Of a stretch of 64,000 nucleotides of DNA, positions 1 to 7,960 are shown piece by piece (position 1 is the stretch's first letter; each line of letters opens with the position of its first letter). A program made the position numbers and the translations under genes. The stretch is from Carbonactinospora thermoautotrophica (GTDB lineage Bacteria > Actinomycetota > Actinomycetes > Streptomycetales > Carbonactinosporaceae): contig NZ_JYIJ01000016.1 of the NCBI RefSeq assembly GCF_001543895.1, positions 186,001-250,000 of the forward strand, in the 5' to 3' direction. The notes below the pieces were generated by a model. That model worked only from the letters and a program-made list of their open reading frames with translations, was not told the origin of the DNA and made no database searches.

Positions 1-147
1 TTTGCCGTTCTCGATGCGGTTGAGCGTGCTGGTCGACCAACCCAGCCGCTCCGCGACGGCACGGGTGCTGAGACCAGATTTGCTCCGCAGTTCCCGCAAC
101 TCGGCACCGAGACCACGAGCCCGCACCGTCGTCAAACGCTTCCGCAT
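1..147 (-). CDS. XRE-family helix-turn-helix regulator, N-terminal part
   Basis: The first 49 residues run off the left edge of the window. They form a lambda-repressor-like helix-turn-helix: ELRELRSKSGLSTRAVAERL followed by GWSTSTLNRIENGK, typical of the actinobacterial XRE regulators that often carry a DUF5753-type C-terminal domain (not visible here). The ATG at 147 is the only start before the conserved region. It is divergent from the small gene at 315, so it may control that gene; this is inference. Confidence 0.8.
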   Translation of the reverse strand, partial: MRKRLTTVRARGLGAELRELRSKSGLSTRAVAERLGWSTSTLNRIENGK

Positions 148-314
148 CCCCACCTCCCGTGCTCGACGTCGAGCCTAGATCGTGAACACCCGACGCGGTC
201 TTGAGATATCGCCCGATCAGGTGATTGCAGAGATATCTGAGAAACACGACTCTCTCTGATACAGATCATCATCGCCCGAGTTGCGGCTGCCAGATCGCAA
301 GACAGGAGGTACGC

Positions 315-617
315 ATGCAGCCCCGCGACGAGACCGTCATGCCACCCCTCTGGGACGAGGCGGAGTTCACCACCCTCCTCGCGGACCTGGCCCACGCGTA
401 CGCCCCGCGCCGGTTCGCGCTGTGCGAGGTCCACGGCGAGCGCGAGGACGGCAGCGTCTTCGGGTGGGGCATGGCGTTCGACGACCGCGCCGTGATCTGG
501 CGGACGACCGGCGCGGTGGGCACCTTCGAGTCGGCCGAGAGCGCGCTCACGCTGTTCTCCCTGCGCAGGAATCTCCAGCTCGTCTGGATCGACCAGGGAA
601 GGACGCCCGACGCGTAA
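315..617 (+). CDS. Small conserved-looking protein of unknown function
   Basis: This is a 100-residue protein with no recognised domain. The start at 315 is favoured over an upstream in-frame start at 225 because an AGGAGGT ribosome-binding site lies at 304-310. The sequence is mixed alpha/beta-like with hydrophobic patches (RFALCEVHGE, GWGMAFDDRAVIW) and no signal peptide or membrane segment. It is divergent from the XRE regulator, a common arrangement for small actinobacterial effectors under an XRE protein. No function is claimed. Confidence 0.6.
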   Translation: MQPRDETVMPPLWDEAEFTTLLADLAHAYAPRRFALCEVHGEREDGSVFGWGMAFDDRAVIWRTTGAVGTFESAESALTLFSLRRNLQLVWIDQGRTPDA

Positions 618-622
618 CGCTT

Positions 623-666
623 CGTCGAGTGTGCGTGTCGTCACGTGACGACACGCACACTCGACG
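623..666. terminator. 44-bp perfect palindrome after the stop codon
   Basis: Two 22-nt arms, beginning CGTCGAGTGTGC, meet with no spacer at 644/645 and are exact reverse complements. It begins 5 nt after the TAA of the preceding gene. The position suggests a strong intrinsic terminator without a U-tract, as is common in actinobacteria. The lack of a loop also allows a cruciform or a protein-binding site. Confidence 0.6.
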
Positions 667-767
667 GGTGGGGAGCTGGGCGGTACGGGCTCAGAGCGCC
701 CGGACCGGCACGTCGGGAGGTTCACGCCGTCTTGGCACATTTGGCCTAACAGTTGAGGAGAGGAGCG

Positions 768-1190
768 ATGCGGTTACGCGCGGCGCTGCTCGGCGCCTTG
801 ATGCTGGTGGCTGCCAACTCGCAGGGCGGATGCGAGGCGTCGGGGGCGAGCGAGGGATGCCGTTCGACACGGGCGGCAGCGGTACAGGTGGTCGCGTTCG
901 GTCAGAAGGGTGACCAGGCGAGGCCGAAGCGCAAACCGAAGAAGCCACAGCAGGAACGGGTCTGGAACTGCTCCCCCGGTGAGTCGGACGTCTGGCAGGA
1001 CCTCAAGCCCTACAAGCGCGGCTGGAAGACCGACGGCCGAGGGAACTTCTATCAGTGGGACTACCGGCACAACGACATCGAAATGTGGGAGAAGCGAGGT
1101 TCCAGGTTGTATCACGTCGGGTCGGTCGACCCTGAGAACGGCGACCTGTATAAGGGGCCGAAGCACAAGCCGATGAGACTGCCATGGTGA
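768..1190 (+). CDS. Exported toxin with colicin E3-type (cytotoxic) rRNase domain
   Basis: 140 residues starting at an ATG preceded by a GAGGAG-rich ribosome-binding site; an in-frame TTG at 753 would overlap that site. Residues 1-20 look like a Sec signal (LRAALLGALMLVAA). Residues 47-60 are a very basic K/R/P linker. Residues 88-140 match the colicin E3/cloacin 16S rRNA-cleaving domain: FYQWDYRHNDIEMW places D98, H101 and E105 at the spacing of the E3 catalytic Asp-His-Glu (EWDSQHGELE), then GSVDPENGDLYKGPKHK aligns with GSFDPKTGNQLKGPDPK. R137 could replace the E3 catalytic Arg. There is no large receptor-binding or translocation region. The stop codon overlaps the next start (ATGGTGA), as in toxin-immunity pairs. 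The family call rests on motif matching by eye. Confidence 0.82.
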   Translation: MRLRAALLGALMLVAANSQGGCEASGASEGCRSTRAAAVQVVAFGQKGDQARPKRKPKKPQQERVWNCSPGESDVWQDLKPYKRGWKTDGRGNFYQWDYRHNDIEMWEKRGSRLYHVGSVDPENGDLYKGPKHKPMRLPW

Positions 1191-1585
1191 AGATCCGTTT
1201 CACTGACACCGAGGGCCGTCGCGTCCGCGACGACGGTCGCCGCGTCATCGTCGTATGGCCGTTCACCGACTTCAACGGCTACCGGCTCCCCCCGCGAAAG
1301 ACCATACGGCTGTGGTGGAAGGCATACATCAGGCGGCCCGTATTCTGGGCGATCTGGTACGTAGCCGAGGCATGGGACCCGCACGGGCCGCGCTACCATC
1401 TCGACAGCCACGGCGTGAGGGACATGCGTGCTGTCCGATCACCGTTCTGGTGGCCGCTGCTGTGGCCACTGGCCGCGCTCGGCCGGTGGGTGCACCGCCA
1501 CTGCCCGGAACGTCCCGACGAACTGGACATGATGCACGCCACCCGGGACGGTGAGGAAGACGACGAAACCGCCCCCGGCCAATGA
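1184..1585 (+). CDS. Candidate immunity protein, tryptophan-rich (copy 1)
   Basis: 133 residues, start overlapping the toxin stop by 7 nt, so probably translationally coupled. It is not similar to the short acidic colicin E3 immunity protein. It has many Trp residues, a basic central part, a short hydrophobic stretch (PFWWPLLWPLAALGRW) and a very acidic tail (DGEEDDETAPGQ). The immunity role is inferred only from position and from co-duplication with the toxin. Alternatives are an accessory or export factor. A close paralogue lies at 1960-2373. Confidence 0.6.
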   Translation: MVKIRFTDTEGRRVRDDGRRVIVVWPFTDFNGYRLPPRKTIRLWWKAYIRRPVFWAIWYVAEAWDPHGPRYHLDSHGVRDMRAVRSPFWWPLLWPLAALGRWVHRHCPERPDELDMMHATRDGEEDDETAPGQ

Positions 1586-1864
1586 CCGGCTGAGGACGGC
1601 GATCGAGAAACCAAGCGCGCGGATCGGCCCAGCACAGCGACGAGACCGCGAACACGTCCTGCCACCGCAGCGCTCGGACAGCGCCGGCCAGGGTGGCCGA
1701 CGCCCTCCGGCCGAACACAGAATTAGGCATTTCGCCCAGACCGTCCACCGGTTCTCGATCATTTCGGGGTGGAACGCAGTATGGAGCTGCGGCGGTACGA
1801 CCGATCTACGGGAGGTTCACGCCGTCTTGGCGTATTTGGCCAGCCTGACAGTTGCGGGGAGGCG
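1586..1864. other. Intergenic stretch between the two toxin modules
   Basis: About 280 nt with no convincing gene. The last ~60 nt before 1865 repeat the region upstream of the first toxin (GGGAGGTTCACGCCGTCTTGG is shared), showing that the whole module including its leader was duplicated. The middle part (1600-1780) is unlike the flanks and may be inserted or decayed DNA. Confidence 0.6.
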
Positions 1865-1966
1865 ATGCGGTCACGCGCGGCGCTGCTCGGCGCGTTGATG
1901 CTGGAACCCAGAAGGGGAAAGCCGTACAAGGGGCCGAAGCACAAGCCGATGGACCTGCCATGGTGA
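1865..1966 (+). pseudogene. Toxin remnant (copy 2) lacking the catalytic core
   Basis: A 33-residue frame that keeps the first 13 signal-peptide residues of the 768-1190 toxin (MRSRAALLGALML) and its last ~13 (YKGPKHKPMDLPW), joined by a short unrelated segment. About 100 residues, including the Asp-His-Glu triad and the basic linker, are absent. The ATGGTGA overlap with the following gene is retained. It is best read as an internal deletion product of a duplicated toxin; the reading frame remains open. Confidence 0.8.
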
Positions 1967-2373
1967 TCATCAGCTTTCGGGACATGGAGGGCCGTCGCGT
2001 CCGCGAGGACGGCCGGCGCGTGATCGTGGTGTGGCCGTTCACCGACTTCAACGGCTACCGGATCAAACCGCTGCGGAAGGTGATATGGCTGTGGTGGGGC
2101 CGGTACGTGAAGCGGCCGGCCAAGTGGGCGATCTGGTACGTCGGTGACGCATGGGACCCGCATGGGCCGCGCCGCCACCTGGACGGGCATGGCATCCCGG
2201 ACATGTCTACCGTCGACCGTGTGAGCCGCCCGTTCTGGTGGCCGCTGCTGTGGCCGCTCGCCGCGCTCGGCCGGTGGGTGCACCGCCACTGCCCGGAACG
2301 TCCCGACGAACTGGACATGATGCGCGCCACCCGGGACGGTGAGGAAGACGACGAAACCGCCCCCGGCCAGTGA
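1960..2373 (+). CDS. Candidate immunity protein, tryptophan-rich (copy 2)
   Basis: 137 residues, a clear paralogue of the protein at 1184-1585. Long identical blocks include RRVIVVWPFTDFNGYR, AWDPHGPR and the C-terminal region from PFWWPLLWPLAALGRW to the acidic tail. It differs mainly in the N-terminal third and by a small insertion near residue 85. It stays open while its upstream toxin is deleted, the pattern of an orphan immunity gene. Function is inferred from context. Confidence 0.6.
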   Translation: MVIISFRDMEGRRVREDGRRVIVVWPFTDFNGYRIKPLRKVIWLWWGRYVKRPAKWAIWYVGDAWDPHGPRRHLDGHGIPDMSTVDRVSRPFWWPLLWPLAALGRWVHRHCPERPDELDMMRATRDGEEDDETAPGQ

Positions 2374-2405
2374 CGGGCCGGGGGCGGCGATCGAGGAGCA
2401 AGGAA

Positions 2406-2441
2406 CCGGCCCGGCCCCGGGGAACACCGGGACCGGGCCGG
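2406..2441. terminator. Hairpin between convergent genes
   Basis: CCGGCCCGG (2406-2414) pairs with CCGGGCCGG (2433-2441). An inner CCCGG/CCGGG pairing encloses a GGAACA loop, with one mismatch between the two helices. It sits between the second immunity-like gene (+) and rho (-), so it could serve both strands. Confidence 0.6.
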
Positions 2442-2461
2442 ACGGACGCCGCGGCTGCGGC

Positions 2462-4330
2462 TCAGTCTCGATCGCCGCCGTTGGGACCCACCGTGGTCTT
2501 GTTCACCTGGAGGAGGAACTCGGCGTTGCTCTTCGTCTCCTTCATCTTGCTGAGCAGCAGCTCGATGGCCTGCTGCGGCTCGAGGGCGTGGAGCACCCGC
2601 CGCAGCTTCCAGACGATGTTGAGCTCCTCCGGGCTCATCAGGATCTCCTCCTTGCGGGTGCCGGACGCGTCCACGTCCACCGCCGGGAAGATCCGCTTGT
2701 CGGCGAGCTTCCGGTCGAGCTTGATCTCCATGTTGCCGGTGCCCTTGAACTCCTCGAAGATGACCTCGTCCATGCGGGACCCGGTCTCCACGAGGGCGGT
2801 GGCGATGATGGTCAGCGAGCCGCCGTTCTCGATGTTGCGCGCGGCGCCGAAGAACCGCTTCGGCGGGTACAGCGCGGTCGAGTCCACACCGCCGGAGAGG
2901 ATGCGGCCCGAGGCCGGGGCGGCCAGGTTGTAGGCGCGGCCCAGGCGCGTGATCGAGTCGAGCAGCACCACCACGTCGTGGCCCAGTTCGACCAGCCGCT
3001 TGGCCCGCTCGATCGCGAGCTCGGCGACCGTGGTGTGGTCCTCGGCCGGGCGGTCGAAGGTCGAGGCGATGACCTCGCCCTTGACCGACCGCTGCATGTC
3101 GGTGACCTCCTCGGGTCGCTCGTCGACGAGCACGACCATGAGGTGGCACTCGGGGTTGTTGCGGGTGATCGCGTTCGCGATCGCCTGCAGCATCATCGTC
3201 TTACCGGCCTTAGGCGGGGAGACGATGAGGCCGCGCTGCCCCTTGCCGATCGGCGCGATGAGGTCGATGACGCGGGTGACGAGCTGGTTGGGCTCGGTCT
3301 CCAGGCGCAGCCGCTCCTGCGGGTACAGGGGGGTCAGCTTGCCGAACTCGACCCGGTTCTTGGCCGATTCCGGGTCCATCCCGTTGACCGTGTCGAGCCG
3401 GACCAGCGCGTTGAACTTCTCGCGCCGCTCGCCCTCGCGCGGCTGGCGCACCGCGCCGGTGATCGCGTCACCCTTGCGCAGCCCGTACTTGCGGACCTGC
3501 GCCAGTGACACGTACACGTCGTTCGGCCCGGGCAGGTAGCCGGAGGTCCGGATGAACGCGTAGTTGTCGAGGATGTCGAGGATACCGGCGACCGGGATCA
3601 GGACATCCTCCTCGCTGACCGCGGGCTCCTCGTAGGAGTCGCCGCGGCCGCGCCGACGGTTGCGGTCGCGGTAACGCCCGCGCCGGCGGCGCCCGCCGCC
3701 CTCGTACTCCTCGTCACGCTGCTGACCCTGGGCGGCGCGCTCACCCTGCTGCTCGCCCTGGGCCTTGCCCTGCTCGGCCTTGTCCTGCTGGCCCTGGGCG
3801 GCGCGGCCCTCGCGCTCGCGACGATCACGACGACCCTCGCCGGTCTCGGCGCGCTCGCCGGCGGGCTGCACGACGGTGCGCTCGGCCTCGGCCTGTGCGG
3901 TCTGCGCGACCTCGACCTGCGTGGTCTCAGCCTGCGCGCTCTCGGTCTGCGCGCTCTCGGTCTGCGCGGCCGAGGCCTGGGCACGGTGCTCGGCGGGCTT
4001 GTCCGCCTTCTGGTCCACCGGCTGCGGGCGCTCAGCGGAAGCTTCCTTCAACTCGGCCTGCTTGGCCTGGATGGCCTCGATCAGCTGGCTCTTGCGCATG
4101 CGGCCGGTACCGGTGATCCCGAGGCTCGAGGCGAGCGCCTGCAGCTCCGGCAGCACCATGCTGGACAAACCGCCGCCGGAACGACGGCGCGAGCGGCTCG
4201 CGGTCGTCTTGGACTGCGACTGCGCCTCGCCCTGCGCGGCCTGAGCAGCCCCGGCCTGCGCGGCTGCGGTGGACTCGCCAGATGCCTGGGAAGCGGTGGC
4301 GGCGTCCCTGAGATCGGTGGTGTCGCTCAC
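2462..4330 (-). CDS. rho: Transcription termination factor Rho
   Basis: 622 residues, longer than the ~420 of E. coli Rho because of an Arg/Gln/Glu-rich, low-complexity insert (about residues 110-240, with repeated QTESAQ units) typical of high-GC actinobacteria. An N-terminal Rho_N helical domain ([15 protein letters not shown]) is followed by the insert, the RNA-binding fold, and the ATPase core with Walker [10 protein letters not shown] near residue 370 and Walker [11 protein letters not shown]. It is a hexameric RNA-dependent ATPase that ends transcription of untranslated RNA. It lies downstream of thrB, the usual hom-thrC-thrB-rho order in actinobacteria. Confidence 0.97.
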   Translation of the reverse strand: MSDTTDLRDAATASQASGESTAAAQAGAAQAAQGEAQSQSKTTASRSRRRSGGGLSSMVLPELQALASSLGITGTGRMRKSQLIEAIQAKQAELKEASAERPQPVDQKADKPAEHRAQASAAQTESAQTESAQAETTQVEVAQTAQAEAERTVVQPAGERAETGEGRRDRREREGRAAQGQQDKAEQGKAQGEQQGERAAQGQQRDEEYEGGGRRRRGRYRDRNRRRGRGDSYEEPAVSEEDVLIPVAGILDILDNYAFIRTSGYLPGPNDVYVSLAQVRKYGLRKGDAITGAVRQPREGERREKFNALVRLDTVNGMDPESAKNRVEFGKLTPLYPQERLRLETEPNQLVTRVIDLIAPIGKGQRGLIVSPPKAGKTMMLQAIANAITRNNPECHLMVVLVDERPEEVTDMQRSVKGEVIASTFDRPAEDHTTVAELAIERAKRLVELGHDVVVLLDSITRLGRAYNLAAPASGRILSGGVDSTALYPPKRFFGAARNIENGGSLTIIATALVETGSRMDEVIFEEFKGTGNMEIKLDRKLADKRIFPAVDVDASGTRKEEILMSPEELNIVWKLRRVLHALEPQQAIELLLSKMKETKSNAEFLLQVNKTTVGPNGGDRD

Positions 4331-4748
4331 GAAGGGTCCTTCCCTGGAGCGGACGTCGGCCTGATCGGCACGGCGACCGGTTGTGCTACCCGACCCTTTG
4401 CCTGGTCGGGGCCTATTCCGCGGTGGAACGGCGGTAACGGTGATGATGTTTGGGTACCTTTGCCCAGCGCGATTGGAGATCGTGCTTTCGTCGCCTCAGC
4501 GAGTCACCCCCGAGTTCCGGCGACGTGCGGTGCGGTACTGCTGATCACTGGGGCAGTCCTTGGCGCACGTTCGTCGACGGAGCCACGGACGTCACACGGA
4601 CGGCAGCAGAAGAGGCTCCTGTGGAGGTCGTGGCGACTGAGCACCGACTCTCGCGGGCGTCTGGTGCGATGTCGAGATTAACACTCCCGGACGCCGACGT
4701 ATTTCCTCCCCTGCCTCCGAGTGGCGTGTCGTGGAGGTAGGACCTGTC
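4331..4748. promoter_or_regulatory. Leader region upstream of rho
   Basis: 418 nt between thrB and rho with no convincing gene. It is expected to hold the rho promoter and 5' leader, which in many bacteria mediates autoregulation by Rho. No specific promoter element stands out clearly. Confidence 0.4.
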
Positions 4749-5663
4749 CTACGTCAGTGCAAGGATGCTCGCGCCTTCTGCGTCCACCGTCAACTGGTGA
4801 ACGGCCCAGGACTGGTCGATCACATCCAAGATATCATGGATCACCCGATTAGTCACCAGCGCGAGTACGGTCGGGCCGGCTCCGGAGATGACCGCGGGAA
4901 CGCCTTTTCCGCGCAGAAGGTCCACCAGATCCGCGCTTTCCGGCATGGCCGGCGCCCGGTAGCGCTGGTGCAGGCGGTCCTCGGTCGCGGCGTACAGCAG
5001 CTCGGGCCGCCGGGTCACCGCCTCGACGAACAACGCGGCGCGCCCGGCGTTGGCGGCGGCGTCCGCGTGCGGCACGGTCTTCGGCAGCAGGCGCCGGGCC
5101 TCCTCGGTGGACACCGGCTTATCCGGCACGAAGACGACCGGTCGCAACTCGGCGTGCGGCTCCAGCCGGACCGCGTGCGGCCCGGTGTCGTCGGTCCACG
5201 CGAGGGTGAAACCGCCGCGCAGGCAGGCGGCCACGTTGTCGGGATGCCCCTCCAGCTCGGTGGCGAGCCGGAGCAGCTCTTCCGGACCGAGCCGCTGCTG
5301 CCCTCCGGCGGTCAGTGCCACGGCGGCCATGATGCCGGCGCAGATGGCGGCGGCCGACGAGCCCAGTCCCCGCCCATGCGGGATCCGGTTGGCGCACACC
5401 AGCTCCAGTCCCCGCGGCTGCCCGCCGAGCGCGTCGAAGGTGGCGCGCATGGCCCGTACCACGAGGTTGTCCTCACCCCGGCTCACGGTATCCGCGCCCT
5501 CGCCGGCCACATCCACGGTGAGGCCGGAGTCGGCGACGCGGACCATGACATCGTCGTACAAGCCGAGCGCGAGCCCGAACGCGTCGAACCCGGGACCGAG
5601 GTTGGCGCTGGTCGCGGGCACGCGGACCCGCACCGGCGCGGCGCGGAAGACGGGACCTGGCAT
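4749..5663 (-). CDS. thrB: Homoserine kinase
   Basis: 304 residues, a GHMP kinase that phosphorylates L-homoserine with ATP, the step before threonine synthase. The N-terminal VRVPATSANLGPGFD and the ATP-binding GRGLGSSAAAICAG (near residue 100) are diagnostic. The start at 5663 (MPGPVFRAAPVRV) is chosen because the conserved fold begins ten residues later; a longer upstream frame would run through the neighbouring gene. It is separated from thrC-hom by the SPFH and ribbon-helix-helix genes, an unusual interruption of the thr group. Confidence 0.95.
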   Translation of the reverse strand: MPGPVFRAAPVRVRVPATSANLGPGFDAFGLALGLYDDVMVRVADSGLTVDVAGEGADTVSRGEDNLVVRAMRATFDALGGQPRGLELVCANRIPHGRGLGSSAAAICAGIMAAVALTAGGQQRLGPEELLRLATELEGHPDNVAACLRGGFTLAWTDDTGPHAVRLEPHAELRPVVFVPDKPVSTEEARRLLPKTVPHADAAANAGRAALFVEAVTRRPELLYAATEDRLHQRYRAPAMPESADLVDLLRGKGVPAVISGAGPTVLALVTNRVIHDILDVIDQSWAVHQLTVDAEGASILALT

Positions 5664-5692
5664 GGCCTGAAGCGTAGGCCATGCCAGGTCCT

Positions 5693-5899
5693 TCACTCCT
5701 CGCCGGTCCGCCCCTTGGACGGCCTCCCGCGGCGTACCGGGCGGTCCGGCCCCACCGGGCGTCCCACCTGCCGCAACGCCAGCCGCAGCGCGTACTCGAT
5801 CTGGGCGTTCACGCTGCGCAGCTCGTCGTCCGCCCACCGCTGCACGGCCTCGAACACCTCAGGATCGATCCGGAGCAGAAACTTCTTCCGCTCGGCCAC
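5693..5899 (-). CDS. Arc/CopG-like ribbon-helix-helix protein
   Basis: 68 residues: a beta-strand [16 protein letters not shown], then helices [20 protein letters not shown], the Arc-like DNA-binding fold, and a basic tail. Its GTG start overlaps the TAG stop of the SPFH gene by one base, so the two are translationally coupled. It could be an autoregulator of the pair, with the palindrome at 6782-6797 as candidate operator. It resembles antitoxin-type regulators but no toxin-like partner is seen. Confidence 0.8.
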   Translation of the reverse strand: MAERKKFLLRIDPEVFEAVQRWADDELRSVNAQIEYALRLALRQVGRPVGPDRPVRRGRPSKGRTGEE

Positions 5900-6753
5900 T
5901 AGTGGTACAGACTCCCGGCGTTGACCACGGGCTGGGCGTTGCGGTCGGAGCAGAGCACGACGAGCAGGTTGCTGACCATGGCCGCCTTGCGCTCCTCGTC
6001 CAGGTCGACGATCTCCCGCTCGTTGAGCCGCTCCAGCGCGGCCTCGACCATGCCGACCGCGCCCTCGACGATCCGGGCGCGGGCCGCGACCACCGCTGCG
6101 GCCTGCTGGCGCTGCAGCATCGCCTGGGCGATCTCCGGGGCGTACGCGAGCCGCGAGATCCGCGCCTCGATGATCTCCAACCCGGCACCGTCCACGCGCT
6201 CCTGGATCTCCCGGGTCAACTCCTCGACGACCTTGCCGGCGCGCAGCGAGGGCAGATCGTCGTGCGCGTCGTACGGGTAGGTGGTGGCCAGGTGGCGGAT
6301 GGCGGTCTCCGCCTGCGTGACGATGAACTCCTCGAAGTCGTCGACGCGGAACACCGCCTTGGCGCTGTCACGCACCTGCCAGACGACCACGGCCGCGATC
6401 TCGATGGGGTTGCCGTCCCGGTCGTTGACCTTGAGCACGTCGCTGTCGAAGCTGCGCACCCGCAGCGAGACGCGGCGTCGGGTGGTGAGCGGGTTCACCC
6501 ACCACACCCCGGGCTCGCGCACCGAACCCGCGTACGCCCCGAACAGCTGCAGGACCTTCGCCTCATTGGGGTTCACGACCACGAACCCCTTGACCCACAA
6601 GACCAGGAAGACCGCGGCGAGGCCGAGCGCCACCACGGTGGCCGGACCGCCGTGGCCGGCCACCGCCCACGCGGCGAGCGCGCCCAGCGCGGCCAGGCCG
6701 AGCGCGAAGGCCAGGTAGCCGGAAACCTTGCGAGCTCTCTTCTCGGTGAGCAT
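5899..6753 (-). CDS. SPFH (band 7/stomatin-like) membrane protein
   Basis: About 284 residues. Two hydrophobic segments lie near the N-terminus (residues ~12-50), then an SPFH domain ([19 protein letters not shown]) and a C-terminal Ala/Glu-rich helix ([18 protein letters not shown]) typical of oligomerising stomatin/flotillin relatives. Such proteins form membrane-bound cages or microdomains. ATG at 6753 is preferred, with AAAGGA about 10 nt upstream; GTG at 6762 is the alternative. It is coupled to the ribbon-helix-helix gene downstream. Confidence 0.88.
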   Translation of the reverse strand: MLTEKRARKVSGYLAFALGLAALGALAAWAVAGHGGPATVVALGLAAVFLVLWVKGFVVVNPNEAKVLQLFGAYAGSVREPGVWWVNPLTTRRRVSLRVRSFDSDVLKVNDRDGNPIEIAAVVVWQVRDSAKAVFRVDDFEEFIVTQAETAIRHLATTYPYDAHDDLPSLRAGKVVEELTREIQERVDGAGLEIIEARISRLAYAPEIAQAMLQRQQAAAVVAARARIVEGAVGMVEAALERLNEREIVDLDEERKAAMVSNLLVVLCSDRNAQPVVNAGSLYH

Positions 6754-6781
6754 CTCCCCCACGTCCTTTCAACTCGATGTC

Positions 6782-6797
6782 AAAGTGATATCACTTT
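6782..6797. promoter_or_regulatory. 16-bp perfect palindrome, candidate operator
   Basis: AAAGTGATATCACTTT lies about 29 bp upstream of the SPFH start, in the short thrC-SPFH gap. It is AT-richer than its surroundings, as regulatory sites often are in this genome. Candidate binder: the ribbon-helix-helix protein encoded in the same operon, or another dimeric regulator. Confidence 0.6.
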
Positions 6798-6856
6798 TTC
6801 ATGCGAGAACGCAACGGGCTCCGCGCGGCGACGCGGAGCCCGTGATCGGACGGGGA

Positions 6857-7960
6857 TCAGCCCGTCAGACCGAGCTGGCGGGCGGCCGCCTCGGCGTCCG
6901 GGGGCACGGTGACCGGCGCCGGGGCCGAGGAGATCGCCCACTCCGGGTCCTTCAGGCCGTGGCCGGTGACCGTGCAGACGACACGCTGGCCGGGGGCGAG
7001 CTTGCCCTGCTCGTGTGCCTGGAGCAGGCCGGCGACGCTGGCCGCGCTGGCCGGCTCCACGAACACGCCCTCCTGGGCCGACAACAGCCGGTACGCGGCG
7101 AGGATCTGCCGGTCGGTGACCGCGTCGATGAGCCCGCCGGACTCGTCGCGGGCGCGCAGCGCGCCCTGCCAGGAGGCGGGGTTGCCGATGCGGATCGCGG
7201 TCGCGATCGTCTGCGGCCGGGTCACCGGCTCGCCGCGCACGATGGGGGCGGCGCCGGCGGCCTGGAAACCCCACATCGCGGGCTTGCGCGTGGCCAGGCC
7301 GGCCGCGGCGTACTCGCGGTACCCCTTCCAGTACGCGGTGATGTTGCCGGCGTTGCCGACCGGCAGCACGTGGATGTCGGGCGCGTCGCCGAGCATGTCG
7401 ACGATCTCGAAGGACGCGGTCTTCTGGCCCTCGATCCGATGCGGGTTCACCGAGTTGACCAGCGCGACCGGGTAGTGCTCGGACAGCTCGCGGGCGAGGG
7501 TGAGGCAGTCGTCGAAGTTGCCGTCGACCTGGAGGATCCGCGACCCGTGGGCGAGCGCCTGGGACAGCTTGCCCAGCGCGATCTTGCCCTGTGGCACGAG
7601 CACCGCGCAGATCATGCCGGCCCGGGTCGCGTACGCGGCGGCCGACGCGCTGGTGTTGCCGGTGGACGCGCAGATGACCGCGCGCGCGCCGGCCTCGGCG
7701 GCCTTGGAGATCGCCACCGTCATGCCGCGGTCCTTGAACGACCCGGTCGGGTTGGCGCCCTCGACCTTGAGGTACACCTCGCAGCCGGTGCGCTCCGACA
7801 GCACGCGGGCCGGCACCAGCGGGGTGCCGCCCTCGCGCAGGGTCACGACCGGGGTGGCGTCGGTGACCGGGAGCCAGTCCCGGTACTCCTCGATGACCCC
7901 GCGCCACAGATGGGCGCGCCGCCTCTCGGCAGAACGGACCTCCCCAGCCATCGTGCTCAC
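6857..7960 (-). CDS. thrC: Threonine synthase
   Basis: 367 residues, PLP-dependent conversion of O-phosphohomoserine to threonine. The PLP lysine is in [11 protein letters not shown] (near residue 74) and the phosphate-binding loop is [18 protein letters not shown] at 7960 overlaps the hom stop by 4 nt (GTGA), giving coupling; an ATG three codons later is possible. Length and order hom-thrC are typical. Confidence 0.95.
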   Translation of the reverse strand: MSTMAGEVRSAERRRAHLWRGVIEEYRDWLPVTDATPVVTLREGGTPLVPARVLSERTGCEVYLKVEGANPTGSFKDRGMTVAISKAAEAGARAVICASTGNTSASAAAYATRAGMICAVLVPQGKIALGKLSQALAHGSRILQVDGNFDDCLTLARELSEHYPVALVNSVNPHRIEGQKTASFEIVDMLGDAPDIHVLPVGNAGNITAYWKGYREYAAAGLATRKPAMWGFQAAGAAPIVRGEPVTRPQTIATAIRIGNPASWQGALRARDESGGLIDAVTDRQILAAYRLLSAQEGVFVEPASAASVAGLLQAHEQGKLAPGQRVVCTVTGHGLKDPEWAISSAPAPVTVPPDAEAAARQLGLTG

